A stretch of DNA of 33,329 nucleotides from Candidatus Bathyarchaeota archaeon (GCA_003151735.1 PLYI01000104.1:1-33329); one strand, 5' to 3'. Counted from the stretch's first letter, positions 8,473 to 16,515 are shown. Notes: a model not told the origin generated them from the letters alone. A program made the numbers and translations.

Positions 8473-8487
8473 AAGTCTTAAATCTGC
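8473..8487 (-). promoter_or_regulatory. 15-nt promoter-like motif, copy 2
   Basis: This is an exact second copy of the motif at 7534-7548, 76-90 nt before the start of the HEPN-like gene on the minus strand and about 30 nt before the ATG of the small membrane gene on the plus strand. Its TTTAAG/CTTAAA core could act as a TATA box in either direction. Confidence 0.35.
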
Positions 8488-8515
8488 TCAGCATAGAATA
8501 GAACTAAGATAAAAA

Positions 8516-8760
8516 ATGTCCGAGCAGGCTAAAAGAGCAAAAAAGCAAGTTACTTAAGAACAAGTGGATGGGTAATCTTTACTATCGGTATGCTATATTT
8601 TGTCATCTACGTCATACTTGCTATATTCCCAAATGGCACTACTTTAATAGGGGAATTTATTATACCTTTGATTGTTATCTTTTTAGGTTTAATTCTGGTT
8701 TTTTTGAGCTATATTATTGCTAAAAAAGTCAAAATAACTTTGACAATCGAAAAGACTTAA
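8516..8760 (+). pseudogene. Frameshifted small two-helix membrane protein
   Basis: The ATG at 8516 opens MSEQAKRAKKQVT and hits a stop after 13 codons. One frame over, translation continues as YLRTSGWVIFTIGMLYF, then two membrane helices (about GMLYFVIYVILAIF and FIIPLIVIFLGLILVFLSYI) and a basic end, closing at 8758-8760. Adding one A to the run of six at about 8539-8544 gives a continuous protein of about 82 residues, so a one-base deletion is the simplest reading. An internal ATG at 8590 could still give a 56-residue protein. I do not recognise the family. Confidence 0.5.
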
Positions 8761-9299
8761 AATACAATTTCATTAAACGGTTAGGGCTATTAGCAAGTGC
8801 ATTCAAGGGTTAAGATGTACTCAGAAAAAAGCTTTATTTTAAGCATAGAATAAAATAGACATTAGCAAGTGACAATAAGCAAATATTGAGAAGAAAGACA
8901 GAACCTATTTCTCAATCAGCTTTTTCTTTCTAATCTGAATCGACATAAACAAGCCGACATTAGCAGAGGGTAGGGTAAGAGGTAGATTACTATAGCTTTT
9001 TTCAAAAGATGGTCTCTTTTCTGTATAAAATTTTTTAGATCTAAATGGCTAAGTTCTATAAGGGTACTGAGACCAGATAAGATTAAGTATCAATTTATCA
9101 TTTGATTCAATTTCCCATATATCAGATACATACTTGAAAGTAAATATTCTTTCCCACATCACATAATATCGGGACAAGGCAGCGCGCGATGCTTGGTTTC
9201 AAAAAGACACTTGAACCGACAAAAGAAGAAGTAAGTTAAACTTCGCACGCGCTCAGTCAGTCTGTCTAACTGTCTGTCAACCATTACTGACACGCGCGC
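8761..9299. other. Gene-poor AT-rich region
   Basis: No credible gene is seen in these 539 bases. A 16-codon frame at 9189-9239 (MLGFKKTLEPTKEEVS) directly follows a GCGCGCG tract and may be a scrap of a lost gene. The end of the stretch (9245-9299) carries the CG-alternating and CAGTCAGTCTGTC-type motifs described separately. Confidence 0.5.
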
Positions 9300-9300
9300 T
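9181..9300. repeat. CG-alternating tracts with CAGTCAG/CTGTCTG repeats, left cluster
   Basis: Within 120 bases are AGCGCGCG (9181-9188), CGCACGCGC (9244-9252), CAGTCAGTCTGTCTAACTGTC (9254-9274, split here as two near-repeats) and ACACGCGCGC. These contrast sharply with the AT-rich surroundings. CTCAGTCAG at 9252-9260 is the reverse complement of part of the tandem repeat at 9756-9794, so the left and right clusters are loosely inverted around the small gene at 9300-9521. Confidence 0.5.
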
Positions 9301-9521
9301 CACCATACTATCTGGTTTATTTCCAGTTGTCTGCGTATAACTTGGAATGGTATGTCCCAGCCAGTCAGATGATAAATTAATTCCTTAAAGTCTAGTAAAT
9401 TCAATTTCGTTTTCTCCTGCTCTTTGATTGTGGTATAGATTGTAGCTATTGGAAAGGATTCCACGTTAGGCAAAGAGTTTCTTACTTTCTTTGATAAACA
9501 CGATAATTCTTCGATTTGCAT
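9300..9521 (-). CDS. Small hypothetical protein
   Basis: A 73-residue protein starting at the ATG MQIEELS. I chose this over the TTG five codons upstream because TTGGAGGAAGAAAG places GGAGG 8 nt before it. A TATA-like CTATATAATAAG (minus strand, 9578-9589) about 60 nt upstream further supports expression. The product is helical, with SKKVRNSLPNVESFP and a C-terminal LLDFKELIYHLTGWDIPF that could be a small winged-helix or helical bundle. I do not recognise it. It lies alone between two repeat clusters. Confidence 0.6.
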   Translation of the reverse strand: MQIEELSCLSKKVRNSLPNVESFPIATIYTTIKEQEKTKLNLLDFKELIYHLTGWDIPFQVIRRQLEINQIVW

Positions 9522-9536
9522 TCTTTCTTCCTCCAA

Positions 9537-10080
9537 ATAGCGCTTGCCGTTTCTTGCTGATTCCTCTTATCGCACGACTTATTATATAGTTTTTTGAAAA
9601 ATTCATTAACGTTAATTGTTAATTTTAACGAAGTTTTTGCAAAGTCAACTTAGCTAAGCTTGTGAAGTCTATTAAACTTGTTATTATGTATAGAGGGGTT
9701 CAGCGCGCGCTATCAAAAAGTAAACCTTAGCGTTGACATAGTCAGTGCTTTTTGTGTCTGACTGAGTGAGTGTCTGACTGAGTGAGTGACTGACCACACA
9801 CGCGGGCGGGGGTACGGGGGTACGGTATGTGTATGCGTGAGCGTGAGGTCGCGTATGTAGCGCGCGCTTTTGCGAAATGGCGTGATTAATATCAATCCAG
9901 TAATCATCCTGGCAGCTTCGTTTATCGCCCCAAGCATTGCCTCAATTCTCAATTTCACCAGATTTTACGGCTTAACTCTGTTATTCTTGTGAATATAGAC
10001 CGAGTGTGGTTTCTGGTTCTTTATTTCTACTTCATAAGAGCTATTATCGCAGTTGACAGATGCATGAAATGTGACTAATC
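9537..10080. other. Promoter of small gene and repeat-bearing spacer
   Basis: The left end holds the promoter of the small gene (TATA-like box at 9578-9589, minus). The middle carries the right repeat cluster (9700-9866). After that, short frames on both strands exist, including a hydrophobic 36-codon plus-strand frame from the GTG at 9882, but none has a ribosome binding site or recognisable content. Confidence 0.45.
9700..9866. repeat. Tandem 16-nt repeat and CG-alternating palindromes, right cluster
   Basis: GTCTGACTGAGTGAGT is repeated in tandem at 9756-9771 and 9772-9787, followed by a partial GACTGAC. Nearby are two AGCGCGCGC-type palindromic tracts (about 9702-9711 and 9859-9867), the doublet GGGGTAC GGGGGTACGG (about 9810-9824), and GTGTATGCGTGAGCGTGAG. 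Such GC-alternating, low-complexity structure is unlike the rest of the window. Confidence 0.7.
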
Positions 10081-10194
10081 ATGCGACGGTCCAAACTTGA
10101 ACTTTACGATGCCGTCCTTAACGTCGCAGCTATTCGCGAGCCTCTAAATATTACAGGATTAGTGCTTAGAGCAAGTTACGTATTGGACAGCTGA
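10081..10194 (+). pseudogene. Truncated winged-helix regulator fragment
   Basis: The frame begins MRRSKLELYDAVLNVAAIRE and continues PLNITGLVLRASYVLDS before a TGA at 10192-10194. The MRRSKLELY opening is, from memory, typical of small winged-helix regulators common in Bathyarchaeia and methanogens, which usually run to 90-100 residues with a second helix pair and wing. Here only the first two helices remain, and nothing recognisable follows in any frame. It is probably a decayed gene. No clear promoter or ribosome binding site precedes it. Confidence 0.5.
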
Positions 10195-10314
10195 AAAAAG
10201 ATACTGACCGGCGGATATACTGTTATACATAATTTGTAAATATCATGAGTGGGATGTGAATTTTGCAGAACAGAGTTTTTGTTTAGGTTTATCACCATTT
10301 TAACGTGTATTAAA

Positions 10315-10327
10315 TATTTATATATAA
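10315..10327 (+). promoter_or_regulatory. TATA box of the NitrOD5 gene
   Basis: ATTTATATATAAG lies 83-95 nt before the ATG at 10410, inside a sharply AT-rich tract after the decayed region. Transcription would begin near 10352, leaving a leader of about 55 nt. Confidence 0.5.
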
Positions 10328-10409
10328 GACTAAACAGTTTATTGTGTAGTACTAAACCATAAAGGCTAAAAGTCTCTCAGAATAAAACAGAAAACAAGAG
10401 TATGAGAAA

Positions 10410-10958
10410 ATGCGAAAACTACCTCAAGGCATCAGAAAAGATGAAGCGCTAAGAGTGGAAAGTTTAAGCCAATCACAAAAAGGGGATTTACTCGACAGCT
10501 CATGCTTTGAAATCGATCTATTAGAAACAGGAGTTCTATCACCTAATACAATTGAAGCATCTGTCGACAAATTGGAGTTGCCCGAAGATAGAACGGGGCA
10601 GGAAAAATTTGATCAGTTTTTAGGTGAAGCAATTGATGAAGCTTTGTCATCTCTTGGGGAACCAGTGAAAAACGCAGTGTATCAGCATTTGCAGAATGAT
10701 TTTTCTATTGAAAAAAATCAGATTCCAAGCAAAATTGATGAATTTTCTGATATTATCCACAAAATTTTTGGTTTAGGTGCTAGTCGGCTAGAAATTAAGT
10801 TTATGAAGAATCTAAATTCAAAGATTGAAGTTAATATCCGGTGGTCTCAATATGAATGGTCTCTATCTAAGTGGATAATAGTTGACTTATCCTTCAAACA
10901 ATTTGTATATAATGCGCGAAAAAATTATTTGGCTGAATATGAAAAAACGTTGATTTAA
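10410..10958 (+). CDS. NitrOD5-domain protein, putative signalling output protein
   Basis: A 182-residue soluble protein. Residues 68-138 (DQFLGEAIDEALSSLGEPVK, VYQHLQNDF, IPSKIDEFSDIIHKIFGLGA, SRLEIKFMKNL) match my memory of the NitrOD5 output domain found in archaeal signal-transduction proteins. The N-terminal 60 residues are unassigned. The C-terminal 40 residues (IIVDLSFKQFVYNARKNYL) are basic and aromatic. NitrOD domains are thought to be outputs downstream of sensors, with no known biochemistry. It stands upstream of a histidine kinase and response regulator but about 400 nt away, so a link is only suggested. The start is the second ATG of ATGAGAAAATG, because the first frame closes early. 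Confidence 0.7.
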   Translation: MRKLPQGIRKDEALRVESLSQSQKGDLLDSSCFEIDLLETGVLSPNTIEASVDKLELPEDRTGQEKFDQFLGEAIDEALSSLGEPVKNAVYQHLQNDFSIEKNQIPSKIDEFSDIIHKIFGLGASRLEIKFMKNLNSKIEVNIRWSQYEWSLSKWIIVDLSFKQFVYNARKNYLAEYEKTLI

Positions 10959-11235
10959 AGTGCATGGCAAGTTTCCCTGAGCAGAAAAAGCCCGGCTGTA
11001 TAGTTGAATAATTATAAGTGGTTGAGTGTGTAAAATGAATTTGGAGCAACAATTGAAAGTCAGTTATTTTGAGCTTTAAATCTAAACCATAATCAATATT
11101 AAATCAAGGGCTTGAGTTGCTTGAGAACGTTTTTTGTCTTGGTGAATTTCCGATATGAATTTGAAATTCAAAAGACTTTATTTTGTCTTTGTTGTCTTAA
11201 ACATCATCCACTCAAAGAGGGGTTCAAACGACGGC

Positions 11236-11355
11236 ATGGAAAACCAAAAGGCAGTTAAGCGAATAAACGTTCGTGCAAAAAAGGGTCTACTTAAGTGGTT
11301 TAACCAAAAGCGGTTTGTCCAGGGCTTAAGTTTAGGAAAACGAGTGAGTAGATGA
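11236..11355 (+). CDS. Small basic peptide upstream of histidine kinase (uncertain)
   Basis: A 39-codon frame, MENQKAVKRINVRAKKGLLK continuing to GKRVSR, ends at a TGA 9 nt before the TTG start of the kinase and is in the same frame as it. AGAGGGG lies 14 nt before the ATG. An upstream ATG at 11155 would give 66 residues. The product is very basic (14 Lys/Arg). It might be a leader peptide coupled to the kinase or simply untranslated leader. I do not recognise it. Confidence 0.3.
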   Translation: MENQKAVKRINVRAKKGLLKWFNQKRFVQGLSLGKRVSR

Positions 11356-11364
11356 GGCTTTACT

Positions 11365-12900
11365 TTGGACAATATAGAAAAATACCAAGCTATAACAAAT
11401 TCTGTTAGAGATGCAATAATTTTAGTGGATGAAAACGCTGTTGTTTCTTATTGGAACCCTGCCGCGGAGAAAACATTTGGTTACACGAGTAAAGAGGCAA
11501 TCGGTAAGGTTATACATGAACTTGTTGTTCCAGAATCGATGTGTCAAGAAGGAAAAGCACGTATTGACCTGAGTGTGAAAACTTTTGAGGAGACGGGTGT
11601 GGGGTATTTCACAGTTGGAAACGTTGAATTGGTTGGGCGTCGCAAGAATGGGACCGAATTCCCTGTGGAATTATCGATTTCTCCGATAAAATTGTCTGGA
11701 AAATGGAACGCCGTAGGAGTAGTAAAAGACATCAGTGAAAGGAAAAAAGAAGAGCAGGAAATGAAAGATGAGGAACAGCGTTACCATGCTTTATTCAATC
11801 GAGCTCCAATAGGTGTCTTGATTGTTGATCCAACAACTACTGGTTTTATTGAATTCAATGATGCCGCGCATAAACAATTGGGGTATTCCAGAGAAGAGTT
11901 TGAAAAACTAAGTATAGCTGATATCGAGGCTAAGGGATCCCCAAGCGAAGCCCTGTTATATATTTCCGAAATGGTGAGTAAAGGTGGGGAAGAGTTTGAG
12001 ACTGAACATCGAACAAAAGATGGCTGCAGCAGGAACATCTTAGTAAGTACTAGAGCAATAAAATTGAGAGGCAAGACTTTTCTTCATTGCATTTTTCATG
12101 ACATTACACTTCGTAAAGAGATGGAGAATCAGTTAGAAAAATATTCTAAACATCTTCAGGAGATAGTTCAGGAAAAAACAAGTCAGCTTGCAGAGGCACA
12201 AGCACAAATCGTTAAGTCTGAGAGGTTAACGGCAATTGGCGAATTAGCAGGAATGATTGGGCATGACTTACGCAATCCGTTAGCGGGCATTAAGAACGCA
12301 ACTTTCTATTTAAAAAGAAAGGATGAATGTTTTTCAGAGCAATCTAAGGAAATGCTTGAAATAATCAACAAATGTGTCGAACATTCGAATAAAATCATTA
12401 ACGACCTTTTGGATTATTCCAGAGAAACTCGCTTAGAGCTTAAGGAAATTTCACTTGGATCTTTGTTATCTGAAGCCTTTTCGATGGTTCAAGTTCCCAA
12501 AAAAGTAAAAGTTGTAAATCACTTCAGGGATACAGCAAAGATAAAAGTCGACATGGATAAGCTTGAGCGTGTATTTGTAAATCTGATTAAGAATGCCATC
12601 GATGCGATGCCAAATGGAGGCACAATTTCGATTGTCAGTATGGAAGCAAATGACCATTTACAACTCTCTTTCACTGATACAGGCACAGGAATCCCCGATG
12701 ATGTTTTGCCGAAAATTTTTTCGCCGTTATTCACTACGAAGGCACAAGGCATGGGATTTGGTTTAGCCATATGCAAACGTATCGTTGAAGCGCATGACGG
12801 AACCATAACTGTTCAAACAGAGAAGGCTAAAGGAACAACCTTCACTGTTACACTACCATTTGAACCTAAACAGAAATTGGAGGTGAAAGAGATTGGATAA
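11365..12900 (+). CDS. PAS-PAS sensor histidine kinase
   Basis: A 511-residue soluble kinase without membrane helices. PAS 1 covers about 5-125 (ITNSVRDAIILVDENAVVSY), ending in the typical KDISERKKEE. PAS 2 covers about 137-250 (HALFNRAPIGVLIVD), ending in HDITLRKEM. A coiled coil (251-285) leads to HisKA with IGELAGMIGHDLRNPLAGIK, whose His300 is the predicted phosphoacceptor. The HATPase domain (about 395-500) has the N-box FVNLIKNAIDAMPNGG (404-419), G1 DTGTGI (438-443) and GMGFGLAICKRIV. The TTG start at 11365 is supported by GATGAGG just upstream and a stop codon before it. It overlaps the response regulator by 8 nt. The ligand sensed by the PAS domains is unknown, and haem or flavin residues cannot be called. 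Confidence 0.93.
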   Translation: MDNIEKYQAITNSVRDAIILVDENAVVSYWNPAAEKTFGYTSKEAIGKVIHELVVPESMCQEGKARIDLSVKTFEETGVGYFTVGNVELVGRRKNGTEFPVELSISPIKLSGKWNAVGVVKDISERKKEEQEMKDEEQRYHALFNRAPIGVLIVDPTTTGFIEFNDAAHKQLGYSREEFEKLSIADIEAKGSPSEALLYISEMVSKGGEEFETEHRTKDGCSRNILVSTRAIKLRGKTFLHCIFHDITLRKEMENQLEKYSKHLQEIVQEKTSQLAEAQAQIVKSERLTAIGELAGMIGHDLRNPLAGIKNATFYLKRKDECFSEQSKEMLEIINKCVEHSNKIINDLLDYSRETRLELKEISLGSLLSEAFSMVQVPKKVKVVNHFRDTAKIKVDMDKLERVFVNLIKNAIDAMPNGGTISIVSMEANDHLQLSFTDTGTGIPDDVLPKIFSPLFTTKAQGMGFGLAICKRIVEAHDGTITVQTEKAKGTTFTVTLPFEPKQKLEVKEIG

Positions 12901-13333
12901 AAATGTGAGAATACTAATCGTTGACGATGATGAAAGCATAAGAAAAACTATGAAAGCAATACTTGAAGATGAAGGGTATCAGGTTGATTTTGCAGATAGT
13001 GGAAAAGAAGCTGTTCAAAAAACAAATAATGCAGCCTACAACTTGGCGCTTTTAGACATTCGATTGCCAGATATGGATGGTGTAGAACTGTTGAAACTAA
13101 TGAAAGACAGTGTTCCTAGGACACGCAAAATAATGGTGACTGGCTACCCTTCGATGCAGAACGCTATATCTGCTGTAAACAAGAACGCAGATGCCTATTT
13201 GGTTAAGCCCGTGGATGTTGAAAAGCTGCTTGATACGGTGAAAGAGCAGTTGCAGCTACAGGAAGAAGAAAGAAAGTTTAGTGAACAGAAAGTTGCCGAA
13301 TTTATTGAATCGCGGGTTAAAGAACTCAAATAG
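12893..13333 (+). CDS. Stand-alone receiver-domain response regulator
   Basis: A 146-residue protein consisting almost only of a REC domain. ILIVDDD (7-13) gives the acidic pocket, Asp55 (LLDIRLPDMDG) is the phosphoacceptor, Thr83 (MVTGYP) and Lys105 (YLVKPVD) complete the active site. The last 30 residues form a charged helix and no DNA-binding domain follows, so the output must be by protein contact. The TTG start has a strong Shine-Dalgarno, GGAGGTG, at 12879-12885. The 8-nt overlap with the kinase indicates translational coupling and a cognate pair. It converges on the pilus operon, and an effect on pili is possible but unproven. Confidence 0.92.
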   Translation: MDKNVRILIVDDDESIRKTMKAILEDEGYQVDFADSGKEAVQKTNNAAYNLALLDIRLPDMDGVELLKLMKDSVPRTRKIMVTGYPSMQNAISAVNKNADAYLVKPVDVEKLLDTVKEQLQLQEEERKFSEQKVAEFIESRVKELK

Positions 13334-13342
13334 AAAAGATTT

Positions 13343-13378
13343 TTTTCTTTTCTTTATTTTCATCTATATTGCTTGCTT
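13343..13378 (+). terminator. T-rich terminator after the response regulator
   Basis: A run of GATTTTTTTCTTTTC followed by further T-rich sequence begins about 10 nt after the stop of the regulator. Archaeal transcription often stops at such U-tracts without a hairpin. The convergent pilus operon ends about 170 nt further on. Confidence 0.5.
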
Positions 13379-13545
13379 TAATATGCTAAGTATGGTTTCC
13401 AGTTTTCTGTATAGATTTCTGTTATGAGCCCAATGGCATAAAATATCCATAATAGTGAGTTGAAAATTGTGGCTAAGCTCTGGGTTTTTGCAGCAGCGGT
13501 TTTAGTGGTTGCTAGTTTAGGGGTGATTTTGTTTGTTGTTTTATG

Positions 13546-14742
13546 TTATGTTCTTTTTTTTCCGCCTATTAGTTTGCTGAAGAAGGATGTTGTTTCTGGT
13601 TTGTTTTCTTGTTGTTGATTTTTGGATGTGGTTGTTGCTTTTTGGTTTATTTGGTTTATTCTTTCTTCGATTTCTGTTTTTACTTTGATTATTACTTCTG
13701 ACCCTTCGGTAGATCCTTCAATTATTAGGATGTCGTGTCCTTGTGCTATTTTTCTTGCTGTTTCGCTTAGTTTGGGCATTGCAACAAAGATTGGAACATC
13801 AACTTTTACTTCTGAAATTTTGTAAATATAGAGTATTAGTGGTGATGGCTGAATTTCTGTTTCGCTCACTGCATGATCCAGAGCTATGAAAATTTCTTGG
13901 TCTTTGATTTGTTTTTTAGCTATAAGGCTAAAGTGATGGTTCATTCCGCTTTTTTGTCCAATTGTTAATCCAGGTGTTTCAACGTTAAAGTCTAGTTTAG
14001 TCAATAGTGTTTTGATGTTTTCTAGGCTTGTGACGTTTTGTCTTATTTCCTTCTTTCTTGTTAAGTTTAGTGTGAATTTTGGTATTTCTGTTAATTGGGC
14101 TTCTTTTATTGTAAAGTTTTTGTTGCAGTTTCGACAGATGAGGTCAAACTCGGGGTTTTCAAATTTTTCTCCGCATTCTTGACATATGTACCAGCGTCCC
14201 ATGTTTCTGTATTGTCCTTCTCCAAGGGGCTCACCGCATTTTGGACATCGGTCTTGTATGTACTTGTTTCTTTGATCGATGTATCCACATAGAATATGTT
14301 CAGTCAAGCTTGTTTTTTCAACGTTGTGGCTTTTACATTTCGGACATCGATTATGTAGTGTCATCATTGTTGATTGACAGGTTGGGCATATGGATACTGA
14401 ATCGTAGAAGCTTTTTTGAAGAATGCCTAGTTGAGCTAGGTTTTCTAAAGTATTTCTTGAGAGTTTATCGGTTTCGTTAATATTTGATGCGGTACCTGTT
14501 ATTCGGTATTCAAAGCCTACCCCAGGGGTATATATGGGGATTATTTCTACTTTGTCACCATCTTGGAGCAGTTTTCTTAGGAGGTCGCGCGTTTGAGGTT
14601 CGATGTATGCCTCTCTTCGTTCTAGGCCTATTTTGTCTTCTAAATTCATAGAATTAATTGCTTCAGTAGTTTTATCTGTAACAGTGCCTTTTAGCTGCTC
14701 CGCTGTCTTTTTTGGATCTGTTTTTTGTTCTTGATTTTTCAT
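13546..14742 (-). CDS. TackOD1-type zinc-ribbon protein, last gene of pilus operon
   Basis: A 398-residue soluble protein. The centre (about 116-215) has five CxxC pairs: C119/C122, C133/C136, C166/C169, C187/C190 and C203/C206, with His149/Cys152 between, and the phrases SLTEHILCGYID, RCPKCGEPL and GRWYICQECGEKFENP. This agrees with the TackOD1 output domain as I remember it, found in TACK-archaeal signalling proteins. The N-terminal 110 residues may be a wHTH-like or alpha-beta segment. The C-terminal 150 residues (VDVPIFVAMPKLSETARKIA, ILIIEGS) resemble a restriction-endonuclease-like fold, but I see no convincing catalytic set. It follows the second TadC gene by 53 nt and is probably co-transcribed, suggesting a cytoplasmic regulatory or assembly role for the pilus. 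Confidence 0.72.
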   Translation of the reverse strand: MKNQEQKTDPKKTAEQLKGTVTDKTTEAINSMNLEDKIGLERREAYIEPQTRDLLRKLLQDGDKVEIIPIYTPGVGFEYRITGTASNINETDKLSRNTLENLAQLGILQKSFYDSVSICPTCQSTMMTLHNRCPKCKSHNVEKTSLTEHILCGYIDQRNKYIQDRCPKCGEPLGEGQYRNMGRWYICQECGEKFENPEFDLICRNCNKNFTIKEAQLTEIPKFTLNLTRKKEIRQNVTSLENIKTLLTKLDFNVETPGLTIGQKSGMNHHFSLIAKKQIKDQEIFIALDHAVSETEIQPSPLILYIYKISEVKVDVPIFVAMPKLSETARKIAQGHDILIIEGSTEGSEVIIKVKTEIEERINQINQKATTTSKNQQQENKPETTSFFSKLIGGKKRT

Positions 14743-14795
14743 TTTAGCGACGCCCTATTTTGGTTTATTTCTCATTTTGGCTTATATCGTTTTAT

Positions 14796-15635
14796 TTAAC
14801 GGAGGAATATATAGAATGCTAATCCAGAAGCAACGGCTAAAACTGTTACGTGTTTTAATCCGTCGAGGAATGAATCTTCGTTAATTTTTCCTGCGATTAA
14901 ACCTCCGAAGAGTGCTTCTATCAAAGAAGCATGTAGAAATAGTCGTCTTGAAGCTGCTTGTGATATTATTGGCTTAATAAAAGACACGTTGCCTGCGCCT
15001 ATTTGGCTTAGGGGAGTAAACATCATGTTGGAAATGACTATGATTATGAATAGGAACATGAAGACGGAGAAATAGAATATTAAAACGTATGGTGTTGTTT
15101 GCTGTCGTCTTTTTTGTGTCCATGAATTGATGCTATCGAGGTATTTTGCTGTGGAGTCAAAGATGTTTGATAGGTCTCCTCCATGTTTTGCTGCTTCATT
15201 GATCAGAACAGTTGCTTTTTTTATTAGGGGTAAATTTATTCTATCGCTAAATTCGTCTAGGGCTTCGTTGAAGTTCATGCCCCAGCTCATGTGGGAGACT
15301 AATAGTTTTAGTTCGTAGGTTAGTGGACCATAGATTCGGTGGGAGGCGTGTTCTAGGGCTACTTGCAGGGGTATTCCTGTTCTTGATGCAGTGGCTAAGT
15401 CTCTTAGAAAATCCGGGGTTGCTTTTTCAATTTTGATTTTCCACCTATTATGTATAATGCCTGCCACGCTTGGAGGTGCTACACCTATTGTTAGAGCGAT
15501 TACCATCATGTAGTCTAATGTTGGAGACGTTAGGTAGAAAATTAATGCAATAATGAAGAAAATTATGGCTGCAGCTGCAGAAATGATGGATATTCTTTTT
15601 GTTGTTCTTTTGGTAACTCTCATTTTTGCACTCAC
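14796..15635 (-). CDS. Type II secretion F-family protein (TadC/ArlJ-like), second copy
   Basis: A 279-residue inner-membrane platform protein of a type IV pilus or Tad-like system. Two hydrophobic hairpins sit near the N-terminus (about 17-60, ISAAAAIIFFIIALIFYL) and two or three helices at the C-terminus (200-225, 255-279). The cytosolic T2SSF core lies between, with RTGIPLQVALEHASHRIYGP and LINEAAKHGGDLSNIFDSTA, the repeated signature of the family. Its start overlaps the stop of the preceding F-family gene in ATGA-type fashion (15632-15635), so translation is coupled. Two F-like proteins next to one ATPase is the usual archaeal Tad-like arrangement. The pair probably forms a heteromeric platform that the ATPase drives. 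Confidence 0.88.
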   Translation of the reverse strand: MSAKMRVTKRTTKRISIISAAAAIIFFIIALIFYLTSPTLDYMMVIALTIGVAPPSVAGIIHNRWKIKIEKATPDFLRDLATASRTGIPLQVALEHASHRIYGPLTYELKLLVSHMSWGMNFNEALDEFSDRINLPLIKKATVLINEAAKHGGDLSNIFDSTAKYLDSINSWTQKRRQQTTPYVLIFYFSVFMFLFIIIVISNMMFTPLSQIGAGNVSFIKPIISQAASRRLFLHASLIEALFGGLIAGKINEDSFLDGLKHVTVLAVASGLAFYIFLR

Positions 15636-16513
15636 TTTTCGAATGTTGACATTATAACCATCATTATTGCACCCAATATTGGAATTCCAAGGTAGGTCAG
15701 TAGATACAGAACCAGTGACATGCTCAAGCCCCCAAATGAGCTGCTGCCTATCATGCCTAGTGTAACAAAAAGAACTATGAATAGTAATGGGGCGGCGACG
15801 AGCATCATTATGTAGATTTCTGCCATGGCTGAGAGTGATTCAAGCATCATGTCAAGTTTACCTATTCGGTCTTTTGTTACAGCTTCTGTTGTAATTTTTA
15901 GGTATTCTGTTGGGTTTCCTCCGGTTCTGACTGTAGCTACGTAACCTTCGAGAATGTCCCCGAGTTGATCATTTGCTGTAAGTTTGGCGTTTTCAACAAT
16001 TGAACTAAGAAGGTCATTGCCAAAGATTTCTATGTCCCTTATAATATTGTTAAACTCTAATCGTACTTCTTTGAGAGTATCAATTTTGGCCATTGTCTCG
16101 AAAATAATGCTTGGTGGAACATTTGAGCTTGAGAGAAGAGTTAGAAAGTTGCTAATATAGGGTAAGTTTCTGTCTATTGGTCCTTTTCTGCTGCTTGCTT
16201 TCATTCTAGGGTAGATGTACATTATCATAAGTGTTATCAATGCTGCTGATGCTGCAATAACTAAGCTAAATGAAAAATTCATTATTGATAATATGGGAAT
16301 ACTTGTTAAAAGTGGTAAGAGGATGAATGATAGTGGGATTGTAGCTGCAAAAACGATTATTGAGGTTAGTATCATGAAGGCGATGTATGCTTTGAATGCT
16401 ATTAGTACTCCGCCTTTTTTGAGTTGAATGTGTATCTCTTGGAATTGTGGATATATTTTTTCTAGTTTCTTGTTTAGTATGTTGTATGCTGTTGCCCAGG
16501 GTTGGAATTTCAT
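15632..16513 (-). CDS. Type II secretion F-family protein (TadC/ArlJ-like), first copy
   Basis: A 293-residue membrane platform protein. An N-terminal cytosolic helix is followed by hydrophobic segments at about 40-85 and 85-110 (two to three helices). The cytosolic F domain has NLPYISNFLTLLSSSNVPPS, LTANDQLGDILEGYVATVRTG and GNPTEYLKITTEAV. The C-terminus has two helices (235-262 and 268-290). It begins 2 nt after the ATPase stop, and its own stop overlaps the next F-family gene. The order ATPase, F1, F2 is that of archaeal pilus and Tad-like loci. The product should anchor the ATPase and contact pilins during assembly. Confidence 0.88.
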   Translation of the reverse strand: MKFQPWATAYNILNKKLEKIYPQFQEIHIQLKKGGVLIAFKAYIAFMILTSIIVFAATIPLSFILLPLLTSIPILSIMNFSFSLVIAASAALITLMIMYIYPRMKASSRKGPIDRNLPYISNFLTLLSSSNVPPSIIFETMAKIDTLKEVRLEFNNIIRDIEIFGNDLLSSIVENAKLTANDQLGDILEGYVATVRTGGNPTEYLKITTEAVTKDRIGKLDMMLESLSAMAEIYIMMLVAAPLLFIVLFVTLGMIGSSSFGGLSMSLVLYLLTYLGIPILGAIMMVIMSTFEK

Positions 16514-16515
16514 TG

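Noticed and set aside
9181..9867. Possible CRISPR array
   Set aside because: Repeats are adjacent or irregular, with no evenly spaced unique spacers and no cas genes.
9713..9958. Minus-strand 81-codon frame across the tandem repeats
   Set aside because: Most of it is translated repeat (THTHT, PYPRPR) and it has no ribosome binding site, so it is a by-product of the repeats.
9882..9992. Hydrophobic 36-codon plus-strand frame from GTG
   Set aside because: No ribosome binding site or promoter next to it, and an alternative frame exists on the opposite strand.
13469..13618. Plus-strand frame from GTG, VAKLWVFAAAVLVVASLGVI, a possible small membrane peptide
   Set aside because: It overlaps the end of the TackOD1-type gene on the other strand and has no clear Shine-Dalgarno. 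It remains a weak possibility.
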